Shown piece by piece: positions 25,339 to 33,642 of a stretch of 64,000 bases of DNA. Made by a program: the position numbers and the translations under genes. The notes beneath the pieces are model-generated. The model ran no database searches. It was given only the letters and a program-made list of their open reading frames with translations, and was not told the DNA's origin. Within the stretch, counting starts at the first letter, position 1; the number at the start of each line of letters is the position of its first letter. Origin of the DNA: Candidatus Hodarchaeota archaeon (GTDB lineage: Archaea > Asgardarchaeota > Heimdallarchaeia > Hodarchaeales > YT1-039); contig JAEOTF010000090.1 of assembly GCA_016840025.1 (NCBI GenBank), positions 8,821-72,820 of the forward strand. The letters run 5' to 3'.

Positions 25339-27042
25339 CTAGTTTAAATAGGATATTCGTTGTTTTTTATAAACAAGAACTATCAAACTAAAAACGAGCA
25401 AGTTTCCAAGAATTAAACGAGGATCAAACCCGATTATTGATTGATTATCTGCTTTACTAGATGTTGGTCCAAAAATAGTGCTATCTGTTGTTAGATAGCC
25501 TTCTGCCTGATTAAATACAACTCTTAGATCATGATTCCCTATATCAAGGTTTCCTAGATTAACAGTTAGGTTTGTAGGACGCCAAAATTTGTCAAAAGTA
25601 TGAAAACCACTTTGAATAACTTGATCGTCTAAGAAAATAGTATAAGGTTCGGTTATCTGCATCTTGGTACGAAAATTATACCATGTTTGCCATGTCGCGA
25701 TTAAATTACCTTCAATATACCGGAGGTCTGGAGTCTCGATAATTGGTTTGAAACGAAGTCGATCTGTATGCGTTACCCAATAAGTATAGTTCCCAACCTT
25801 TGGGAAATTCATTTCCCAAACAATCTGGCCTGTATCATTAACTTCAACCAATCTAGCACCGATGTCATCATACGGTGGATGATTACTGGTACCGAATGTC
25901 CCAAATCGGTTGCCATTCGGTAATCTGTCTGCGTCACCAGCTGCATAAGTCCAATAGCTAGGAGAAGCAACCCAAATCCAAGATTCATTAGCGGTCATTG
26001 TTTCTTCATTAATAATAATTTCCACAATTCGAGACTGTTTATTCTTAGCATTCAATTGATTATGGAGATCGTTATCAAATAAGATGAACGTATTGTCATC
26101 CACCTTCTCTACAGCATGTGAGTGATAAAAAAGGGCTCCTGTCTGCCTGCCATCCACATCAAAGAGAGTAAAATTACCATGCTCGCCCAAACCCCAAATT
26201 ACTTCCCCAGTTCTGTGATCGATTTTATAAAATGTGTTTATATTTCGGGGGTTCACGTATAGAACATTTTCTTCTACATCAAAGAATACTGTATTGGTAT
26301 GAGTCACATCAACGCTCCCACCCCTTGCGAAATCTTGATAGGGACACTGCATTGCAGGTGTTATAAATGAGGCGGTGTTTAAGGACCAAACTAACTGTCC
26401 TGTTAAGTCATATTCTTCAATTAAATCGTACTGATGACTAATTCCATTGATATTTGTTGTATATTTCTTTAGAATGAAAAATGTATTATTAATCGGATTG
26501 TATTCGAAATCGTGATGCCCGACAAAATCAAAGATCTGCACATTGTTAGTCCGTAGATTCCATAAAGCAACATTAACGTCTTCCTCAATGACTTTTTTCC
26601 CACATATGACTGTAGTTATATTAAATAACTCAGTAGGGCGAGCATAATCTTCTAACTCTGCAAAAATATTACCTTCCATGTCAGTTATAAGGATTGTTCT
26701 TGCTTTGTGATTAATTTGGCTATTATACTCCATTAATGCAATTAAATTGTACCCTTCAAAGAATTTCCCCGAAGAAGTAATATTCATTTGCGCTCTACTC
26801 ATAATTGGGCTCTTGGTCCTTTTTTCTTGAATTGGGAAGAGTTTACTCAATGGGCCATTTTCATCGGACTTTTTTACTAAATCTAACTGTTTTGATTGAG
26901 AGTCATTCCTAAATACACCTAGTTCAAGTCGATTCAAGCTAGTGACTTGAACATATGAAGATTGAATTGTGAATGTTGAAAAAATAATTAAAGTCGAGAG
27001 TACATACACAAACAGCTTAAAGTCATGCTTCTGAAAGGGCAC
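25339..27042 (-). CDS. Secreted arylsulfotransferase (ASST)-like beta-propeller protein (copy 1)
   Basis: A 567-residue protein with a signal segment (about residues 9-28), then an ASST-like propeller: GHHDFEYNPINNTFF near residue 175, YDLTGQLVWSLNT, THTNTVFFDVEENVLY, NTFYKIDHRTGEVIWGLGEHGNF and FYHSHAVEKVDDNTFILFDNDLHN. The conserved His residues in GHHDFEYN and HSHA correspond to those of sulfotransfer in PLP-independent arylsulfotransferases. A C-terminal helix anchors it. It may transfer sulfate between phenols or act on surface glycans; activity is unproven. Two paralogs follow at 28772-32082. Confidence 0.78.
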   Translation of the reverse strand: MPFQKHDFKLFVYVLSTLIIFSTFTIQSSYVQVTSLNRLELGVFRNDSQSKQLDLVKKSDENGPLSKLFPIQEKRTKSPIMSRAQMNITSSGKFFEGYNLIALMEYNSQINHKARTILITDMEGNIFAELEDYARPTELFNITTVICGKKVIEEDVNVALWNLRTNNVQIFDFVGHHDFEYNPINNTFFILKKYTTNINGISHQYDLIEEYDLTGQLVWSLNTASFITPAMQCPYQDFARGGSVDVTHTNTVFFDVEENVLYVNPRNINTFYKIDHRTGEVIWGLGEHGNFTLFDVDGRQTGALFYHSHAVEKVDDNTFILFDNDLHNQLNAKNKQSRIVEIIINEETMTANESWIWVASPSYWTYAAGDADRLPNGNRFGTFGTSNHPPYDDIGARLVEVNDTGQIVWEMNFPKVGNYTYWVTHTDRLRFKPIIETPDLRYIEGNLIATWQTWYNFRTKMQITEPYTIFLDDQVIQSGFHTFDKFWRPTNLTVNLGNLDIGNHDLRVVFNQAEGYLTTDSTIFGPTSSKADNQSIIGFDPRLILGNLLVFSLIVLVYKKQRISYLN

Positions 27043-27166
27043 CTAAACACCTCATACGCTTATTCGCTAATTTATCATTGTTTTATCTAGATTAATTCAG
27101 GAAAATCTTCGGTATTTTGCAGTGGTTAAGGTTAAACGATTCATTTAAGGGAAAAAAATTCCTTCT

Positions 27167-28276
27167 TTAATTTTTCAGTACCAATTGTTCTAAACAAGCC
27201 ACACATTTTCCGAAGTTATGTTGTGTCTCTTCAAAACATCGTTTTCCACAATTAGGACACAAGAAATGATATGGTCGCTCACAATTTGAACATTGAGCAG
27301 CAAGTGTAACATCGGGAATAGGATCACGGCATACTAAGCAAACAAACTTCTGTTGTTGTTGGATTTTTTCTAAAAGTCCTCTGATTGTTGGTTCAAGATA
27401 CTTATTAGAATTCCAATTTAATTCAATATGGTTAATTTCTTCCTTAAAACGCCGGTAATTACTTACATCTACGAATGATTCCTTAAGTTGAATAACAGGT
27501 GGGATATCGGGATATTCATCTGGAAATGTGATTAATAAAATAATCATTTCATCTTTAAGCCTTTCTTTCCCTAGAACTGAAATTGAGATTTGATTAACTG
27601 TTTCCTGATTACATTTCTTAACTATTGGACTTGCTATGAGCTCTTCTAGATCTTTTAATCGATGATTAAGTCTTCTAGTTCTATCCTCAAGGGTTTGAAT
27701 AAATTCAATTACTTGATTAAGATCACCATCAATACTAAGTCCAATTTTTGAACTATCTAGCCCAAGGAGTTCAGTTAAATTACTATCAATTTCTATCTGT
27801 ACTTTTTTCGGATAATTACTCATTTTAATCAGAATTATCTGTTCATTTCCTCTCCAGAAAAGTGAAAACTTGATAGAAAGGTGATTATCGACTTGGGAAG
27901 GTAATGTTAACGATCTTTGAAGTATCTTTATCGCTTCAAAAGAGAGGTCATATCTGAATACAAGTTGTTGAATTTCGTCTAAAACCGCTAGGACGGATCG
28001 GCTCGGATTCCAATCTTCCAAAGATATGATATTTTCGTCTCTGACCATAAGAAACTGCTTTAACTGCGGTGTTAATTCTACTGAAATCCGATCCGGATAA
28101 TTCTCAAAGTTAACCTCTATTGGAAATGTAGTTCCATCTCTAAGATAATAAAACACTATCACATTGCCAATAGATTCACTAGTTTCTAAATCATAATTCT
28201 GTGCTATCAAATTATACTGTTGCCAAAGCACCTGGTCTCTAGTTTGATTATTTTCATTTGAGTTTTGCATTAACAC
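27167..28276 (-). CDS. Triple E2/RWD-like domain protein with C-terminal RING-like zinc domain
   Basis: A 369-residue soluble protein. Three units each look like UBC/RWD folds: residues 35-108 (ENYPDRISVEL, W89-N-PSRSVLAVLDEIQ), 130-195 (SNYPKKVQIEI, LNQVIEFIQ) and 228-306 (FPDEYPDIPPVIQL, LNW288). The YPxxxPP-like turns are typical of RWD/E2 proteins, and no catalytic Cys is visible, so they would be non-catalytic. A coiled segment lies at 196-215. The end is Cys/His-rich: C313, C316, C329, C332, H337, C340, C358, C361, with C-x2-C-x12-C-x2-C-x4-H-x2-C as in the RING-like proteins at 12965 and 13669. It is 6 bases from the next RING-like gene, so they are co-expressed. It may be a ubiquitin-system E3. 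Confidence 0.68.
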   Translation of the reverse strand: MLMQNSNENNQTRDQVLWQQYNLIAQNYDLETSESIGNVIVFYYLRDGTTFPIEVNFENYPDRISVELTPQLKQFLMVRDENIISLEDWNPSRSVLAVLDEIQQLVFRYDLSFEAIKILQRSLTLPSQVDNHLSIKFSLFWRGNEQIILIKMSNYPKKVQIEIDSNLTELLGLDSSKIGLSIDGDLNQVIEFIQTLEDRTRRLNHRLKDLEELIASPIVKKCNQETVNQISISVLGKERLKDEMIILLITFPDEYPDIPPVIQLKESFVDVSNYRRFKEEINHIELNWNSNKYLEPTIRGLLEKIQQQQKFVCLVCRDPIPDVTLAAQCSNCERPYHFLCPNCGKRCFEETQHNFGKCVACLEQLVLKN

Positions 28277-28282
28277 CGCATC

Positions 28283-28663
28283 TTATAATTTCACAGTTTT
28301 TATGCTACTTATTGGTGCAAAACAATTAGGACATCCCTGTAAACTACGCCGTTGAATTGCTTTTGCCCAGCATTTACGATGATAGTATCTAAGACAGCGA
28401 TCACAGACAACTATTCCTTTAGGATCATTAATAACGACCTGATTCCTGTCTATAAGACACTCACCTAATAAAAAGGTGAAAACGGAATCCTTCTTTCGAG
28501 TACTTCGAGTATAAGTGGATCGTTGGAATGAGAAATCAAATAACTTAGTACCTTTCTTCATTTTCTCTAATTGGTCCTTTTTCTTTGATTTTATTGGAAT
28601 AATTGGAGATAAAATTCTCCCCTTAATCTTAAACTTCCTTTTATCACTCTGATCTTCTACCAT
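28283..28663 (-). CDS. Small RING-like zinc protein
   Basis: A 126-residue protein with a basic N-terminal half (many Lys, residues 8-60) and a zinc site at C69, C87, C90, H95, C98, C111 and C114. CDRC-x4-H-x2-C followed by x12 and CPNC is the same order as the three other RING-like proteins here. The first pair has only C69, with D72 where a second Cys would be. It may be an E3-like adaptor. The downstream gene with E2-like domains starts 6 bases later, so both act together. Its ligand set looks incomplete, as in the 13669 protein. Confidence 0.62.
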   Translation of the reverse strand: MVEDQSDKRKFKIKGRILSPIIPIKSKKKDQLEKMKKGTKLFDFSFQRSTYTRSTRKKDSVFTFLLGECLIDRNQVVINDPKGIVVCDRCLRYYHRKCWAKAIQRRSLQGCPNCFAPISSIKTVKL

Positions 28664-28771
28664 TATTTGTCTTACCCTTTGCTGTCCATAATAAGAGAAT
28701 ATTGGATAGTAATTTTATCGGGTTTTTGGTAAATACTGAAATTTAAGCTACTAAAGTATTAGTTATTGTTT

Positions 28772-30439
28772 TTACTTTCGATAAATCTTAGCTCTTATAC
28801 AAATTACAAAAATGCTTCCTAGCACTAAAAGAAAAGTAAAACCATCTATTAATCCATCATTATTAGAAGAAGACTCAATTATAATGCTATTCGTTATTAT
28901 ATGATTTTCTTCAAATGCAATACCAATATTATGTGTTCCTAAATTAAGAGGTCCTAGATTAACTGTCAGATCCGTAGATCTCCAAAACTTATCAAAGACA
29001 TGTTCACCATTGTGAATTGGATTATCATCTAAGTATACAGTATAAGAGTCATTCAATTTCCTATTGGTACGAAAATTATACCATGTTCGCCATGTAACGT
29101 ATAAATCATCCCCCAAATATTTAATATCAGGCGGTGAATCAACCACCGGATTGAAACGAACTCGATCTGTGTGATATATCCGATAACCAGTCTCGTCACT
29201 GTTAGGGAAATTCATCTCCCAAACAATATGCCCTGAGTCATTTATTTCTACAATTCTTGCTCCTATGTTGGTATTGAGGTGTCGGTCCATTCCGAAAGTG
29301 CCTAAACGATTCCCATTAGGTAATCTATCCGCATCTCCGAGAGCAAAACTGTAATATTCTCTTGGGGCTGTCCATACCCAGGATTCGTTAGCAGTCATAG
29401 TCTTTTCATTTATAGTAATCTCCAAAATACGGGATTTTTTGTTATTACTGTTGGTTAGATTATGAAGATCATTATCGAACAAGATGAAAGTATTCTCATC
29501 TACCTTCTCAACAGCATGTGCATGATAGAAGAGATTCTGTTTTTGTCTTCCAGCTAAATCAAAGAGTGTAAAATTACCGTACTCTCCTAACCCCCAGAGT
29601 ATTTCTCCCGTTTTATGGTCAATTTTGTAAAAGGTATTCACATTACGACTATTATAATAAAACACATCTTCTTCTACATCAAAAAATATAGTGTTAGAAT
29701 GAGTAACATCTCTTGCACCTAATTCCATATCTTGAAAGGGACACCATTGATGATGAGATATGAATGATTGCGTATCTAAGGACCAAACAAGATCTCCAGT
29801 TCCAGTATATTCATTAATTAAATCAAAACTATAAACCTCTCCGTCTATCTCCTCTTGATATCTTACAAAAGTGAAGAAGGTATCATTAAGAGGATTCCAT
29901 TCAAAATCATGATGTCCCCAAAAATCCAATACTTGAGTCTTATTATTTTGAATGTCCCATAAAACCGCATTTTCTTCTCCATTGCTATTTTCTCTTCCAC
30001 ACAAAATGACTCTCGGCTCGATAAACTTAGCAGGATGCCGATAATTTTTCATCTCTGCCACAATCTCTCCTTCTGTGCTAATCAAAAATAATGTTCTATC
30101 TTTTCCGCTACCAGTTCGATCTATTTCAGTTAATTCAAATAGATTGTATCCTTCAAAATAATCCCCTGAAGAAGTGATATTTATTTGAATTTCTTCGAGA
30201 TTTAGAATTTTAGAAGTGCTAGCTCCGCGGATGGCATCCTTATTCAAACAATAACTCTTAATATTCTCTTTTGATGACCTAAAAGGCTCTGAACAAGTGT
30301 TATAGCTAATGATTCTTGGTTCAGAGTTGTTTACGCTAGTTTTTGAACTATATAAGTCATTGATAGTGAATGTCAGTAAAATGATCGTGATTAAGATCAA
30401 ATTTATGAAATAATAATAATTAGAATTTCTATTTCGCAA
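28772..30439 (-). CDS. Secreted arylsulfotransferase (ASST)-like beta-propeller protein (copy 2)
   Basis: A 555-residue protein with a hydrophobic N-terminal segment (residues 8-25), then the same propeller motifs as copy 1: FWGHHDFEWNPLNDTFF, FFDVEEDVFYYNSRNVNTFYKIDHKTGEILWGLGEYGNF, FYHAHAVEKVDENTFILFDNDLHN and GDADRLPNGNRLG. One His of the paired HSHA site differs (HAHA). It has N-x-S/T sites throughout and a C-terminal membrane helix. It is probably anchored outside the cell. The gap to copy 3 is only 62 bases. Confidence 0.78.
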   Translation of the reverse strand: MRNRNSNYYYFINLILITIILLTFTINDLYSSKTSVNNSEPRIISYNTCSEPFRSSKENIKSYCLNKDAIRGASTSKILNLEEIQINITSSGDYFEGYNLFELTEIDRTGSGKDRTLFLISTEGEIVAEMKNYRHPAKFIEPRVILCGRENSNGEENAVLWDIQNNKTQVLDFWGHHDFEWNPLNDTFFTFVRYQEEIDGEVYSFDLINEYTGTGDLVWSLDTQSFISHHQWCPFQDMELGARDVTHSNTIFFDVEEDVFYYNSRNVNTFYKIDHKTGEILWGLGEYGNFTLFDLAGRQKQNLFYHAHAVEKVDENTFILFDNDLHNLTNSNNKKSRILEITINEKTMTANESWVWTAPREYYSFALGDADRLPNGNRLGTFGMDRHLNTNIGARIVEINDSGHIVWEMNFPNSDETGYRIYHTDRVRFNPVVDSPPDIKYLGDDLYVTWRTWYNFRTNRKLNDSYTVYLDDNPIHNGEHVFDKFWRSTDLTVNLGPLNLGTHNIGIAFEENHIITNSIIIESSSNNDGLIDGFTFLLVLGSIFVICIRAKIYRK

Positions 30440-30501
30440 TTCAGATCCTTTAACTCCATATAATTAATTTCTGCTCTTCAATTACCTCATTTGATAATTG
30501 T

Positions 30502-32082
30502 TCATTTTTTTAGATAATAAAGTATCCCTATACTTATAACAGAAAAAACTCCAATTAATAAAAGAAAAGCAAAGCCATTAAATGATGCCTTACTATTAGG
30601 GCATAATCCAACCTTAATATTAAGTGTAACATTGTTGTATTCTTCTAAAATTTCCTCAAATTTGAAAGTAATGTTATGAGTTCCAAATTCGAGAGATCCA
30701 AGCTTAACCCAATTTTCTCTGGGATGCCAGAATTTCTCAAATGTCAAAGTATCATTTCGAATAGGTTTACCATCGATAAAAAGAGTATAAGGCTCAGTTA
30801 CCGGCTGTTTAGTGCGAAACATTGACCATGCATTCAATCCAAGAACACTTTCGTTCTTTATAGGTTCTATACACGTTGTAAGTGGCGTAATTATCGGACT
30901 GAATCGAAATCGTTCTACTCGATATACATGATAATTAAAGTCTTCATCTTTTAGAAAGCTCATTTCCCAGACGACATCACCCTCCTCATTCACTTCTACT
31001 AACCTCGGTCCATAATCAGAATCCGGGTGCCATGATCCTCCAAATACTCCCAAACGATTCCCATTCGGTAATCTGTCCGCGTCACCTAGCTGACCACTAT
31101 AGTAGTCTTTAGTAGCTGTCCAAACCCACGATTCATTCGCAGTCATGGTCGTTTCATTAATGGTAATTTCGACCATTCGTGAATGTTTGTTATTATTATC
31201 AGTTTGATTATGTAAATCGTTATCGAAAAGAATAAACGTATTATCATCCACCTTCTCAACAGCGTGTGCATGATAGAAGAGATTCTGCTTTTGTCTTCCA
31301 GCTAAATCAAAGAGTGTAAAATTACCGTATTCTCCTAACCCCCAGAGTACTTCCCCAGTTTTATGGTCAATTTTGTAAAAAGTGTTGACATTACGTGCAT
31401 TAAAGTAGATTATATCTTCTTCTACATCATAAAAGATTGTATTACCGTGTATAAGATCAGCGCTTCCCCCACCCATTAAATCTTCATAAGGACACCACTG
31501 AGTATGAGAAACAAAATCATGTACGTCTAATGCCCATATTACATTTCCAGACATATCAAATTCCCTAATCTTGTCGAAAGTATAAGATCTTCCATCGATT
31601 ACGACAGAATGGAATTGTAGACTCATAACTGTGTGATTAACTGGATTCCATTCGAATTCGTGATGACCACGGGCATAGGTTCTTACTGTTTCACCAGTAT
31701 TTAAATTCCAAAACGCTGCCCCCATATTACTTGCTAAGTCAAACAGGAGAGTCGTGCTATTGATGAATTCAGCGGCCATACAAGTCATCGAGCTAATACC
31801 CAATTCACGTTCGACTACAATGTTCCCATACATGTCTGTTATAAGTAAAATATTCCTCTTAGCTCTAGTGGTTTTATTTTCCTGAATTAAAATGAAGAGA
31901 TTATAACCCTCAAACGCCCCATCTTTATAGATTATATCCATTTTATACTTTGATGATTGATTAAATGTCTTACTTGGAGAATTAGGCTTCAATGGTTCTG
32001 TTATTTGTTTTAACTGAACCTCTGGAGTCATTGCGATATTTACCGCTATAATATGATATGAAGCTAGCATAATGAATAACAA
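30502..32082 (-). CDS. Secreted arylsulfotransferase (ASST)-like beta-propeller protein (copy 3)
   Basis: A 526-residue protein from a TTG at 32082, with GHHEFEWNPVNHTVM, FYDVEEDIIYFNARNVNTFYKIDHKTGEVLWGLGEYGNF, FYHAHAVEKVDDNTFILFDNDLHN and GDADRLPNGNRLG. Its C-terminus has a membrane helix and KK. The frame remains open upstream of the TTG and would supply the charged start of a signal peptide (KTKKKGVALSLFLLFIM), but no ATG, GTG or TTG lies there before a stop. The true start is therefore uncertain: TTG 32082, ATG 32070, or a broken upstream start. It is the first of the ASST-like genes in transcription order. Confidence 0.72.
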   Translation of the reverse strand: MLFIMLASYHIIAVNIAMTPEVQLKQITEPLKPNSPSKTFNQSSKYKMDIIYKDGAFEGYNLFILIQENKTTRAKRNILLITDMYGNIVVERELGISSMTCMAAEFINSTTLLFDLASNMGAAFWNLNTGETVRTYARGHHEFEWNPVNHTVMSLQFHSVVIDGRSYTFDKIREFDMSGNVIWALDVHDFVSHTQWCPYEDLMGGGSADLIHGNTIFYDVEEDIIYFNARNVNTFYKIDHKTGEVLWGLGEYGNFTLFDLAGRQKQNLFYHAHAVEKVDDNTFILFDNDLHNQTDNNNKHSRMVEITINETTMTANESWVWTATKDYYSGQLGDADRLPNGNRLGVFGGSWHPDSDYGPRLVEVNEEGDVVWEMSFLKDEDFNYHVYRVERFRFSPIITPLTTCIEPIKNESVLGLNAWSMFRTKQPVTEPYTLFIDGKPIRNDTLTFEKFWHPRENWVKLGSLEFGTHNITFKFEEILEEYNNVTLNIKVGLCPNSKASFNGFAFLLLIGVFSVISIGILYYLKK

Positions 32083-32134
32083 AAAGAGCGATAAAGCAAC
32101 TCCTTTCTTCTTAGTTTTTCTATCGCTCTTTGTT
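32078..32134. repeat. Inverted repeat at the start of the third ASST-like gene
   Basis: AAC-AAAAAGAGCGATA at 32078-32093 is the near-perfect complement of TATCGCTCTTTGTT at 32121-32134. The arms enclose 27 bases. It spans the TTG start of the gene, so it could form an mRNA hairpin masking translation initiation, or be an operator for a dimeric regulator. Confidence 0.55.
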
Positions 32135-32351
32135 AAGTGTCTTATTTTGCATCATACTCCTTATTCTGAATTTTTTGTTATTTTCTATTGCCAACAATTT
32201 CTTTATTTAATGTCCCTTTTGTTCCTAATGTTTAACAATAATAATTGTTAATTTATCATGATTATGCCAAGAAATAGTAAATACCATCATATTAGCGTAA
32301 TTTCTGGATGAGAAATGATTAGTTTTTTAGATTTTTCAATTTTCATTTTTA

Positions 32352-32909
32352 TTAGGCGAGTATACTCTGAGTAACTTCGGTTTGTTCATTGAATAGCGTT
32401 GTTAATCGCTTATAGGTTTCTCTTAGATCGATTTCATGGAAGAAATTCTCGGTAGGTGTAACTGTATTCGTTTTTGTGTCTAATTTCACATAACCCTTCT
32501 CCTGCAGCTTAATTACATGTGTCTTAACGGTCGTTAAGCGCAATTTTCTATTCTTAGCTAATTCTTTAATAGGGATACCTTTTAACCCCTCTTTGATTCC
32601 AAGTAGAACACAAAACATGACTAATGTCCCTAATACCTTATAATTCAGTTCAGAAGATGGAAATTCCTGTGTTATATTTGTATTAGAAACAAGGGCAAAC
32701 CTATTTTCGGTAGAAATTGCTGAAACATGAAGGCCATATTTACGAATTTGTTGGTCAAAGTATGCTAAATAATAAGACCACCTTTGACCAAGAATGGCTT
32801 TCAATTCCGATTTTGTAGCTCCTAGGATTTTTTTTCCATCTGTCCATCGTTCACTAAGGAGATGAAACAATATCTGTGAGACGGAGTGTTGTTGTTCGAG
32901 TTCTTTCAT
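32352..32909 (-). CDS. ScpB/KITE-like winged-helix subunit of the SMC complex
   Basis: A 185-residue protein with two winged-helix-like units: residues 8-75 (ILFHLLSERW..., a first helix-turn-helix) and 85-165 (LGTLVMFCVLLGIKEGLKGIPIKELAKNRKLRLTTVKTHVIKLQEKGYVKLD). The second is a clear winged helix. The two-WH design and position after the kleisin fit the ScpB/KITE partner that binds the kleisin centre. Sequence identity to bacterial ScpB is not obvious. Its start overlaps the kleisin gene by 56 bases, so translation is likely coupled. It is the last gene of the operon. Confidence 0.7.
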   Translation of the reverse strand: MKELEQQHSVSQILFHLLSERWTDGKKILGATKSELKAILGQRWSYYLAYFDQQIRKYGLHVSAISTENRFALVSNTNITQEFPSSELNYKVLGTLVMFCVLLGIKEGLKGIPIKELAKNRKLRLTTVKTHVIKLQEKGYVKLDTKTNTVTPTENFFHEIDLRETYKRLTTLFNEQTEVTQSILA

Positions 32910-33642
32910 CTGTTTCTATCACAACCTTACCTTTGTTCAGTAGGAACATTATAAGCAATAATTTCTCCCACAAATCTTCCCATACGCTCGTTAATCCCTG
33001 TGGAAAATCTACTCTCCCACCTTTTTCTTTGAGTTCCTCTAAAAATTGTTGACATCTTTCTCCCACTGTATTTGTTCTCTTCATTTCTCCCCATTCTCTA
33101 ATTTCTGTCTTTAATAGCTCAGGATCTGTGATTTGGGGACTTTTTTCTTCTTTTATTTCCTCTAACAGTCGTTTTATCGCTCCATTCAGAGAAAATTGGG
33201 ATAAATGTCCAGGTCCCATCGAGTAATCATGTAAAAATAATGGTCGATACGGCTTCTGTATTTGAATGCAATTCACTAGTTTTTTCAATCTGTCTTGTCT
33301 TTTTACTCTTTCATAATTATCTTGATTTTCAAAAAATCTGCTTAGTTTACTGACCAATCCAGTATCTGACTGAATTGTTTCAACTAATAGTTGAAGTTGG
33401 GTTTCGACTTGATCTAGTTGTTTCCCTAAAACATCTACTCCTAAAACAAGAGCGTTACTACAATCCTGGATATTCTCTTTGTTTTCTATGGCTTTTCCTA
33501 CCACTCGAGCTAATTCTTCTAGATCAACATCTAGTAATGTGTTGAGTTCATCCTTTTCTATTCGGTTTGAAGCCCTAGCACGGTCTAGAAAGGCATCAAG
33601 TGAGGCTTGTTTGTGTTTCTTTTGAGAACTGATCGCGTCCAA
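32854..33642 (-). CDS. ScpA-like kleisin
   Basis: A 262-residue protein. It starts with a polar helical N-terminus, has a long helical segment near residues 75-105 (GVDVLGKQLDQVETQLQLLVE), a middle helical part and a C-terminal winged-helix-like piece VWEDLWEKLLLIMFLLNKGKVVIETDE (about 220-247), where kleisins bind the SMC head cap. Length and position between SMC and KITE genes match archaeal ScpA. It overlaps the SMC gene by 47 bases and the KITE gene by 56 bases, an unusually deep three-gene overlap. It bridges the heads of the SMC dimer. Confidence 0.7.
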   Translation of the reverse strand: MDAISSQKKHKQASLDAFLDRARASNRIEKDELNTLLDVDLEELARVVGKAIENKENIQDCSNALVLGVDVLGKQLDQVETQLQLLVETIQSDTGLVSKLSRFFENQDNYERVKRQDRLKKLVNCIQIQKPYRPLFLHDYSMGPGHLSQFSLNGAIKRLLEEIKEEKSPQITDPELLKTEIREWGEMKRTNTVGERCQQFLEELKEKGGRVDFPQGLTSVWEDLWEKLLLIMFLLNKGKVVIETDERTRTTTLRLTDIVSSP

